Assembly (NCBI RefSeq): GCF_000383595.1
Contig: NZ_KB911581.1
Location: 7,523,519 to 7,587,518 of the forward strand
Reading direction: 5' to 3'
Length of the DNA stretch: 64,000 nt
From: Streptomyces bottropensis ATCC 25435
GTDB lineage: Bacteria; Actinomycetota; Actinomycetes; Streptomycetales; Streptomycetaceae
Shown in pieces: positions 57,817 to 64,000 of this stretch (its first letter is position 1; every line of letters begins with the position of its first letter). The notes beneath the pieces were generated by a model, which was not told the origin of the DNA, made no database searches, and saw only the letters and a list, made by a program, of their open reading frames with translations. Made by a program: the position numbers and the translations under genes.

Positions 57817-58851
57817 ATGGCGAGCATCAAGGACGTCGCGGCCGAGGCGGGGGTGTCCGTCGCCACGGTGTCGCGGGTGCTGAACGACCATCCGTCGGTC
57901 AGTGAGGACGCGCGTACGCGGGTGATGGCCGCCGTGGCCGTGCTGGGGTACCGGCCGAACGCCGTCGCCCGGTCGTTGCGGACGGACCAGACCCACACCC
58001 TCGGGCTGGTCATCAGTGACGTGATGAACCCCTACTTCACGGAGCTGGCGCGGTCCGTCGAGGAAGAGGCGCGGGCGCTCGGGTACAGCGTGATCATCGG
58101 GAACGCCGACGAACGGCCCGAGCTGCAGGACCACCACGTACGGACCCTGCTGGACCGGCGGATCGACGGGCTGCTCGTGTCGCCGACCGACGGGGGCTCG
58201 CCGCTGATGCTGGACGCCGTGCGGGCCGGGACGCCGATGGTGTTCGTGGACCGGTGGATCCCCGGGGTGGACGTACCGGTGGTGCGCTCCGACGGGCGGG
58301 CGGCCGTGCGGGACCTCGTCGCGCATCTGCACGGGCTCGGGCACCGGCGGCTCGCGATCATCGCCGGTCCGGCCGCGACCACCACCGGGCGGGAGCGCGT
58401 GGAGGCGTTCCGGGAGGCCCTCGCCGCGCACGGGCTGCCGCTGCCGGACGCCTACATCGGTCAGGGCGACTTCCAGGCCGAGAGCGGGCGGCGGGTCACC
58501 GAGGGGTTCCTCGACCTGCCCGAGCCGCCCCAGGTCGTGTTCGCGACGGACAACCTGATGGCGCTGGGCGCGCTGGACGCCGTCCGCGCGCGTGGGCTGC
58601 GGGTTCCGCAGGACATCGGGCTCGCCGCCTTCGACGACATCCCGTGGTTCGTACACACCGATCCGCCGATCACGGCGGTCGCCCAGCCGACGGGCGAGCT
58701 GGGGCGGGCCGCCGTCCGCGCGCTCGTCGACCGCATCGAGGGGCGGCCCCCGCAGTCCGTCACCCTCCCCGCACGTCTCGTCGTACGTCTGTCGTGCGGC
58801 GAGTCCACTCCCCCAGAGCCGTCCCCCCTGACGAACAGGAGCACGTCGTGA
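57817..58851 (+). CDS. LacI-family ribose operon regulator
   Basis: 344 residues from the ATG at 57817 (GAGGAGG site). HTH at residues 3-25 (IKDVAAEAGVSVATVSRVLN), hinge VAVLGYRPNAVARSL, then a periplasmic-binding-protein fold (THTLGLVISDVMNPYFTELA, VFATDNLMALGALDAVRARG). Its stop overlaps the rbsA start. Ribose or a ribose phosphate is the expected inducer, from context. Confidence 0.92.
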   Translation: MASIKDVAAEAGVSVATVSRVLNDHPSVSEDARTRVMAAVAVLGYRPNAVARSLRTDQTHTLGLVISDVMNPYFTELARSVEEEARALGYSVIIGNADERPELQDHHVRTLLDRRIDGLLVSPTDGGSPLMLDAVRAGTPMVFVDRWIPGVDVPVVRSDGRAAVRDLVAHLHGLGHRRLAIIAGPAATTTGRERVEAFREALAAHGLPLPDAYIGQGDFQAESGRRVTEGFLDLPEPPQVVFATDNLMALGALDAVRARGLRVPQDIGLAAFDDIPWFVHTDPPITAVAQPTGELGRAAVRALVDRIEGRPPQSVTLPARLVVRLSCGESTPPEPSPLTNRSTS

Positions 58852-60383
58852 GCGACCCGGACGAGTTGCTGCGCATCGAAGGCATCCGGAAGACCTTCCC
58901 CGGGGTGGTCGCGCTGGACGGCGTCGACTTCGATCTGCGCCGGGGCGAGGTGCACGTCCTGCTCGGCGAGAACGGCGCGGGCAAGAGCACGCTCATCAAG
59001 ATGCTCTCCGGCGCCTACACACCCGACGCGGGGCGGATCCTGGCCCAGGGCGAGGAGGTGCGCATCCATGGTGCGCAGGACTCCGAGCGGCTCGGGATCG
59101 CCACCATCTACCAGGAGTTCAACCTGGTGCCCGATCTGACCGTCGCCGAGAACATCTTCCTCGGGCGGCAGCCGCGCCGCTTCGGGATGATCGACCGCAA
59201 GCGGATGGAGGCCGACGCCGCCGAGCTGCTGGAGCGGGTCGGGGTGCGGGTGTCGCCCCGCGCGCGGGTGCGTGAACTCGGCATCGCCCGGCTGCAGATG
59301 GTCGAGATCGCGAAGGCGCTGAGTCTCGACGCGCGCGTGCTGATCATGGACGAGCCGACCGCCGTGCTGACGACCGAGGAGGTCGAGAAGCTCTTCGCGA
59401 TCGTGCGCCGGCTGCGCGAGGACGGGGTGGGCGTCGTCTTCATCACCCACCATCTGGAGGAGATCGCCGCCCTGGGTGACCGGGTGACCGTCATCCGGGA
59501 CGGCAGGAGCGTCGGGCAGGTGCCCGCCTCCACGCCCGAGGACGAGCTGGTCCGGCTCATGGTCGGGCGCTCCATCGAGCAGCAGTACCCGCGGCAGCGG
59601 GGCGGCTCCGGCGCCGGGGAGGCGTTGCTCGTCGTCGAGGGGCTGACGCGGGACGGCGTGTTCCACGACGTGAGCTTCGAGGTGCGGGCCGGTGAGGTCG
59701 TCGGCATCGCGGGGCTCGTGGGCGCCGGCCGTACGGAGGTCGTGCGGGCCCTGTTCGGCGCCGACGCGTACGACGAGGGGGCCGTGCGAGTCGGCGGTTC
59801 CGCTGTTCCCAAGGACGACGTCACCGCCGCCATGGCCGCCGGGATCGGGCTCGTGCCCGAGGACCGCAAGGGCCAGGGGCTGCTGCTGGACGCGTCCGTC
59901 GAGGAGAACCTCGGTCTGGTGACCCTGCGGGGCGCGACCAGGGGCGGGTTCGTCGACCTGAAGGGGCAGCGGGAGAACGCGGCCCGGGTCGCCGAGCGGC
60001 TCGGGGTCCGGATGGCCGGGCTGCACCAGCAGGTGCGCACCCTCTCCGGCGGCAACCAGCAGAAGGTCGTCATCGGCAAGTGGCTGCTCGCGGACACCCG
60101 CGTGCTGATCCTCGACGAGCCGACGCGCGGCATCGACGTCGGCGCGAAGGTCGAGATCTACGAGCTGGTCAACGAACTGACGGCCGCCGGTGCCGCCGTA
60201 CTGATGATCTCCAGTGACCTGCCCGAGGTGCTCGGCATGAGCGACCGGGTGCTGGTCATGGCCCAGGGGCGGATCGCGGGCGAACTCGCTGCCGCCGAGG
60301 CCACCCAGGACGCCGTGATGGCGCTCGCCGTCTCCCACCCCACCACCCTTGCGACGGAAACGGAGGCCCCCGGTGGCCGCTGA
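58848..60383 (+). CDS. rbsA: Ribose ABC transporter ATP-binding protein
   Basis: 511 residues from the GTG at 58848 (AGGAG site, GTGA overlap). Two ATPase domains: the first has Walker A GENGAGKST and Walker B LIMDEPTAVL. The second has the degenerate Walker A GLVGAGRTE normal for RbsA/XylG, with signature LSGGNQQKVVIGKWL and ILDEPTRGIDVGAK. It powers uptake with the fused permease-binding protein downstream. Confidence 0.94.
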   Translation: MSDPDELLRIEGIRKTFPGVVALDGVDFDLRRGEVHVLLGENGAGKSTLIKMLSGAYTPDAGRILAQGEEVRIHGAQDSERLGIATIYQEFNLVPDLTVAENIFLGRQPRRFGMIDRKRMEADAAELLERVGVRVSPRARVRELGIARLQMVEIAKALSLDARVLIMDEPTAVLTTEEVEKLFAIVRRLREDGVGVVFITHHLEEIAALGDRVTVIRDGRSVGQVPASTPEDELVRLMVGRSIEQQYPRQRGGSGAGEALLVVEGLTRDGVFHDVSFEVRAGEVVGIAGLVGAGRTEVVRALFGADAYDEGAVRVGGSAVPKDDVTAAMAAGIGLVPEDRKGQGLLLDASVEENLGLVTLRGATRGGFVDLKGQRENAARVAERLGVRMAGLHQQVRTLSGGNQQKVVIGKWLLADTRVLILDEPTRGIDVGAKVEIYELVNELTAAGAAVLMISSDLPEVLGMSDRVLVMAQGRIAGELAAAEATQDAVMALAVSHPTTLATETEAPGGR

Positions 60384-62334
60384 CACGCTCAAGAACACGC
60401 CGGGCGCGCGTGGCGCCTCGGGACCATCGGGGCTTCGCCGGCTCCTGCTCGACAACGGCGCGCTGACCGCGCTCATCGTCCTCGTCGTCGCCATGTCGGT
60501 GCTCTCCGGGGACTTCCTGACGGCCGACAACCTGCTGAACATCGGCGTCCAGGCCGCCGTCACGGCGATCCTGGCGTTCGGTGTGACCTTCGTGATCGTC
60601 TCGGCGGGCATCGACCTGTCGGTGGGATCGGTGGCGGCGCTGTCGGCCACCGTGCTGGCCTGGAGCGCCACTTCGCAGGGCGTCCCGGTCTGGATAGCCG
60701 TGATCCTCGCGATCGTCACCGGTGTCGCGTGCGGTCTCGTCAACGGCTTCCTGATCTCGTACGGGAAGCTGCCGCCGTTCATCGCGACGCTCGCCATGCT
60801 GTCGGTGGGGCGCGGTCTGTCGCTGGTGATCTCGCAGGGCAGCCCGATCGCGTTCCCGGAGTCGGTCTCGCACCTCGGGGACAACCTGGGCGGCTGGCTG
60901 CCGGTGCCGGTCCTGGTGATGCTCGTGCTGGGCGGTGTGACGGCCGTGATCCTGGGCCGTACGTACATCGGGCGGGCCATGTACGCGATCGGCGGCAACG
61001 AGGAGGCGGCCCGGCTGTCCGGGCTGCGGGTGAAGCGGCAGAAGCTGGCGATCTACGCGCTGTCCGGGCTGTTCGCCGCCGCCGCGGGCATCGTGCTGGC
61101 CTCCCGGCTGTCCTCTGCGCAGCCGCAGGCCGCGCAGGGCTACGAGCTGGACGCGATCGCGGCGGTCGTCATCGGCGGCGCCTCGCTGGCCGGCGGTACG
61201 GGCAAGGCGTCGGGGACGCTGATCGGCGCGCTGATCCTGGCGGTGCTGCGCAACGGGCTGAACCTGCTGTCGGTGTCGGCGTTCTGGCAGCAGGTCGTCA
61301 TCGGTGTCGTCATCGCGCTGGCGGTGCTGCTCGACACGGTGCGCCGCAAGGCCGGGGCGACCCCGGTCGCGGCCGGTACCGGCGGGGCCGGCGAGCGGCG
61401 CAGGCAGGCGCTGACGTACGTGCTCGCGGCGGTGGTCGCGGCGGCCGTCGTGGGCGCGACCTCCTTCCTGCACGGCGGGTCCTCGGCGGCCAGGAGCGAG
61501 AAGATCGGGCTGTCGCTGTCGACGCTCAACAACCCGTTCTTCGTGCAGATCCGGGCCGGGGCACAGGACGAGGCGAAGAAGCTGGGCGTGGACCTGTCGG
61601 TCACCGACGCGCAGAACGACGCCTCGCAGCAGGCCAACCAGTTGCAGAACTTCACCAGCGAGGGCCTCGGCACGATCATCGTCAACCCGGTGGACTCCGA
61701 CGCGGTGACCCCGGCGGCCAAGGCCGTGAACAAGGCGGACATCCCGCTGGTGGCCGTCGACCGCGCGGTCAACGGCGCGAACACGGCCGCGCTCGTCGCC
61801 TCCGACAACGTCAGCGGCGGCAGGCTGGCCGCCAGGTCGCTCGCCGAGAAGCTGGGCGGCAAGGGCGAGATCGTCATCCTCCAGGGCCAGGCGGGCACCT
61901 CCGCCAGCCGGGAGCGTGGCGCCGGCTTCGCCGAGGGGCTGAAGGCCTACCCGGGCATCAAGGTCCTCGCCGAGCAGCCGGCCGACTGGGACCGCACCAA
62001 GGGCCTCGACGTGATGACGAACCTCCTCCAGGCCAACCCCGGCGTCGACGGCGTCTTCGCGGAGAACGACGAGATGGCGCTCGGCGCGATCAAGGCGCTC
62101 GGTGCCAAGGCCGGAAAGTCCGTCCAGGTCATCGGGTTCGACGGCACCGCCGACGGGCTCAAGGCCGTCGAGGCGGGCACGCTGTACGCCTCGGTCGCCC
62201 AGCAACCCGCCGAACTCGGCAGGATCGCGGTGCGCAACGCGGTGAAGGCCGCCGAGGGCGAGAAGGTCGCGAAGTCGGTGATGGTGCCGGTGAAGGTGGT
62301 CACGTCGCGGAACGTGGCCGAGTTCGGCGGCTGA
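60373..62334 (+). CDS. Ribose permease fused to substrate-binding protein (RbsC-RbsB)
   Basis: 653 residues from the GTG at 60373 (GGAGG six bases upstream), overlapping rbsA by 11 bases. Residues 1-325 are an RbsC-type permease with about nine helices (FVIVSAGIDLSVGSVAALSA, LPPFIATLAMLSVGRGLSLV). After one more helix (about 355-377) the C-terminal 280 residues are an RbsB-type binding protein (STLNNPFFVQIRAGAQDEAK, DGVFAENDEMALGAIKALG). The binding domain is thus tethered outside the membrane rather than being a free lipoprotein. I recall the same fusion annotated in S. coelicolor. Confidence 0.93.
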   Translation: MAADTLKNTPGARGASGPSGLRRLLLDNGALTALIVLVVAMSVLSGDFLTADNLLNIGVQAAVTAILAFGVTFVIVSAGIDLSVGSVAALSATVLAWSATSQGVPVWIAVILAIVTGVACGLVNGFLISYGKLPPFIATLAMLSVGRGLSLVISQGSPIAFPESVSHLGDNLGGWLPVPVLVMLVLGGVTAVILGRTYIGRAMYAIGGNEEAARLSGLRVKRQKLAIYALSGLFAAAAGIVLASRLSSAQPQAAQGYELDAIAAVVIGGASLAGGTGKASGTLIGALILAVLRNGLNLLSVSAFWQQVVIGVVIALAVLLDTVRRKAGATPVAAGTGGAGERRRQALTYVLAAVVAAAVVGATSFLHGGSSAARSEKIGLSLSTLNNPFFVQIRAGAQDEAKKLGVDLSVTDAQNDASQQANQLQNFTSEGLGTIIVNPVDSDAVTPAAKAVNKADIPLVAVDRAVNGANTAALVASDNVSGGRLAARSLAEKLGGKGEIVILQGQAGTSASRERGAGFAEGLKAYPGIKVLAEQPADWDRTKGLDVMTNLLQANPGVDGVFAENDEMALGAIKALGAKAGKSVQVIGFDGTADGLKAVEAGTLYASVAQQPAELGRIAVRNAVKAAEGEKVAKSVMVPVKVVTSRNVAEFGG

Positions 62335-62345
62335 CACGATGCGGT

Positions 62346-62378
62346 GGCCGGACGGGGAGCGCGTGACCCCGTCCGGCC
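62346..62378 (+). terminator. Hairpin inside ribose operon
   Basis: A perfect 12-bp stem (GGCCGGACGGGG at 62346-62357, complement at 62367-62378) with a nine-base loop begins 12 bases after the rbsCB stop. It lacks a T-run. It could lower expression of rbsK and rbsD or protect the upstream mRNA. Confidence 0.6.
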
Positions 62379-62401
62379 GTCTCGGCCGTTCCGGGCGCGT
62401 C

Positions 62402-62498
62402 GGTTCTGGCGGGCCGCTCGGGGCGCTCCGGTTCCGCCGGGCCGTTGGGGGGCCCGCCAGTTCCGCCGGGTCGTTCGGGGCGCTTCGGTTCCGCCGCG
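62402..62498. repeat. Degenerate 27-30-bp tandem repeat between rbsCB and rbsK
   Basis: Units beginning GGTTCTGGCGGGCCGCTCGG (62402), GGTTCCGCCGGGCCGTTGGG (62430), GTTCCGCCGGGTCGTTCGGG (62460) and GGTTCCGCCGCG (62487) follow one another. No frame with good coding character runs through them. Confidence 0.65.
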
Positions 62499-62572
62499 TG
62501 TTTCGATCGTTCCGCCCGTCGGCGCGACCGGCCGCCGGGCGGCTCCAGTCCACCTGCACAGGGAGATGGATC

Positions 62573-63472
62573 ATGTACGACTACGACCTCCTGGTCGTGG
62601 GATCGGCCAACGCCGACCTGGTGATCGGTGTCGAGCGGCGGCCGGGGGCCGGGGAGACGGTGCTCGGCTCCGACCTGGCCGTGCATCCGGGCGGCAAGGG
62701 CGGCAACCAGGCCGTCGCTGCGGCTCGGCTGGGGGCGCGTACGGCGCTGCTGGCGCGGGTCGGTGACGACGGCCACGGGCGGCTGCTGCTGGACTCGCAG
62801 CGCGCGGCCGGGGTCGACACGGCGGGGGTGCTGGTCGGCGGGGCGCCCACCGGGGTCGCGCTGATCACGGTGGACCCCTCGGGCGACAACAGCATCGTGG
62901 TGTCGCCGGGCGCCAACGGAAGGCTGACCCCCGCGGACGTGCGGGCGGCGGACGCGCTGCTGCGGGCCTCTCGGGTGGTCTCGGCACAGTTGGAGATCCC
63001 GCTGGAGACGGTGGTGGAGGTCGTGCGGCGGCTGCCGGAGGGGACGCGTTTCGTGCTGAACCCGTCGCCACCCCGGGAGTTGCCCGCCGAGGTGCTGGCC
63101 GCCTGTGATCCGCTGATCGTCAACGAACACGAGGCGCAGGTCATCGTCGGGGGTGAGCTGGCGGGTTCGCCGGAGGACTGGGCGCGGGCGCTGCTGGCGC
63201 TGGGGCCGCGGTCGGTGGTCGTCACGCTGGGCGCGCAGGGCGCGTTGGTCGCGACCGCCGAGGGCAGTGTGCGGGTGCCCGCCGTGCGGGTGGAGGCCGT
63301 GGACACCACGGGGGCCGGGGACGCGTTCACCGCGGCGCTGGCGTGGAAGCTGGGGGCGGGCGCGGAGCCGGCCGAGGCCGCCGCGTACGCGGCCCGGGTG
63401 GGGGCGGTGGCCGTCACCAGGGCCGGGGCGCAGGTGTCGTTCCCGACCGCCGAGGAGGTCGCGGCGCTGTGA
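62573..63472 (+). CDS. rbsK: Ribokinase
   Basis: 299 residues from the ATG at 62573 (GGGAG upstream). PfkB family: VGSANADLVIGVERRPGAGE, HPGGKGGNQAVAAARLGA and TTGAGDAFTAALAWKLG (catalytic Asp, anion hole) match ribokinases. It phosphorylates ribose at O5 after uptake. The stop overlaps rbsD (GTGA). Confidence 0.93.
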   Translation: MYDYDLLVVGSANADLVIGVERRPGAGETVLGSDLAVHPGGKGGNQAVAAARLGARTALLARVGDDGHGRLLLDSQRAAGVDTAGVLVGGAPTGVALITVDPSGDNSIVVSPGANGRLTPADVRAADALLRASRVVSAQLEIPLETVVEVVRRLPEGTRFVLNPSPPRELPAEVLAACDPLIVNEHEAQVIVGGELAGSPEDWARALLALGPRSVVVTLGAQGALVATAEGSVRVPAVRVEAVDTTGAGDAFTAALAWKLGAGAEPAEAAAYAARVGAVAVTRAGAQVSFPTAEEVAAL

Positions 63473-63858
63473 AGCGGGCCGGGATACTAAACCGTCATCT
63501 GGCGGGCGCTCTCGCGGAGTTGGGGCACGGGCACGGGGTGCTGGTGTGCGACGCGGGGATGCCGGTGCCGGAGGGGCCACGGGTGGTCGACCTGGCGTTC
63601 CGGGCCGGGGTGCCGTCGTTCGCGGAGGTGCTGGACGGGCTGCTCGACGAACTCGTGGTCGAGGGCGCGACCGCCGCGCGCGAGGTCCGGGGCGCGAACC
63701 CGGGGGCGACGGCGCTGCTGGAGGGCCGCTTCCCCGATCTGGAACTGGTCGCCCACGAGAAGCTGAAGGAGCTGTCGGCGGGTGCGCGGCTGATCGTACG
63801 GACCGGGGAGGCGCGGCCGTACGCGAACGTGCTGTTGCGGTGCGGGGTGTTCTTCTGA
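63469..63858 (+). CDS. rbsD: D-ribose pyranase
   Basis: 129 residues from the GTG overlapping rbsK. RbsD features: LNRHLAGALAELGHGHGVLV, CDAGMPVPEGPRVVDLAF, and ARLIVRTGEARPYANVLLRC at the end with the conserved Tyr-Asn. It interconverts pyranose and furanose forms so the kinase has its substrate. It is the last gene of the operon. Confidence 0.94.
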   Translation: MKRAGILNRHLAGALAELGHGHGVLVCDAGMPVPEGPRVVDLAFRAGVPSFAEVLDGLLDELVVEGATAAREVRGANPGATALLEGRFPDLELVAHEKLKELSAGARLIVRTGEARPYANVLLRCGVFF

Positions 63859-63951
63859 GCCGGTGAACCGGACATCGGCCCTCGGCATCGGACATATCAG
63901 CGTGGGTGCCGGCGGTGAGGCCGACGGTGAGGGCCGGCGGTGAGGACGTTT

Positions 63952-63984
63952 CGAGGGGCCCGGTCCAGTGGACCGGGCCCCTCG
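63952..63984 (+). terminator. Strong terminator of ribose operon
   Basis: CGAGGGGCCCGGTCCA (63952-63967) and its exact complement (63969-63984) form a near-continuous hairpin about 94 bases after rbsD. Just before it, GCCGGCGGTGAGG-type units repeat three times (63908-63945). Confidence 0.7.
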
Positions 63985-64000
63985 GCTTCCCTCCCCGTCA

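Overview
The window is very high in G+C, its genes are densely packed with GTGA/ATGA stop-start overlaps, and it carries chaplin and rodlin genes, which are known only from sporulating filamentous actinomycetes. This points to a Streptomyces chromosome, core arm region. The order (chaplin, polysaccharide genes, long chaplin, short chaplin, rodlins, acyl-CoA ligase, msdA-type dehydrogenase, copper genes, citrate synthase, recD2, ribose genes) agrees with my memory of the S. coelicolor chromosome around SCO2700-SCO2750. That comparison is recollection, not a search.

Region 1 (1-20357) is an aerial-surface and polysaccharide region. A short chaplin (1490-1729) is followed by a co-oriented, overlapping run (3209-12669). 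It encodes two GT4 glycosyltransferases, a polyprenyl-phosphate sugar-1-phosphate transferase, a Wzy/O-antigen-ligase-like polymerase, a MurJ/Wzx-like flippase, a polysaccharide deacetylase, a Wzz-like protein and a CelD/FemAB-type acyltransferase. A secreted GH26-like glycosidase and an ATP-grasp/flavoprotein pair follow. A sortase-anchored long chaplin, a ChpD-like short chaplin and three rodlins close the region. I see BldN-like promoters in front of the first chaplin and all three rodlins.

Region 2 (20379-28410) holds a long-chain acyl-CoA ligase, an exported AroQ-gamma chorismate mutase, a VWA lipoprotein, and an ABC-2 permease whose ATPase is fused to an extracytoplasmic alpha/beta hydrolase.

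Region 3 (28743-32223) is an accessory island: three overlapping very small genes diverge from an XRE/TPR-like regulator, with a pterin dehydratase, a membrane-anchored DUF4352-like protein and the C-terminal remnant of a phage-type integrase.

Region 4 (32263-39455) is a myo-inositol catabolic operon (iolC, aldolase, iolB, iolD, iolA) with a divergent iolE-like gene.

Region 5 (39490-47855) has a small HTH gene, a GNAT enzyme, an alcohol dehydrogenase, a divergent MMPL exporter/TetR pair with twin operators, and a copper operon (copZ, copA) behind a CsoR-type operator.

Region 6 (47856-55014) has a candidate small RNA, citrate synthase and recD2. A two-gene insertion follows, bounded on its far side by a partial, internally deleted copy of the recD2 5' end.

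Region 7 (55081-57532) has a HigBA-type toxin-antitoxin pair and a WhiJ-like trio (XRE/DUF5753, DUF397, divergent HATPase).

Region 8 (57759-64000) is the ribose operon: LacI regulator behind twin operators, rbsA, an rbsC-rbsB fusion, rbsK and rbsD, ending in a strong hairpin.
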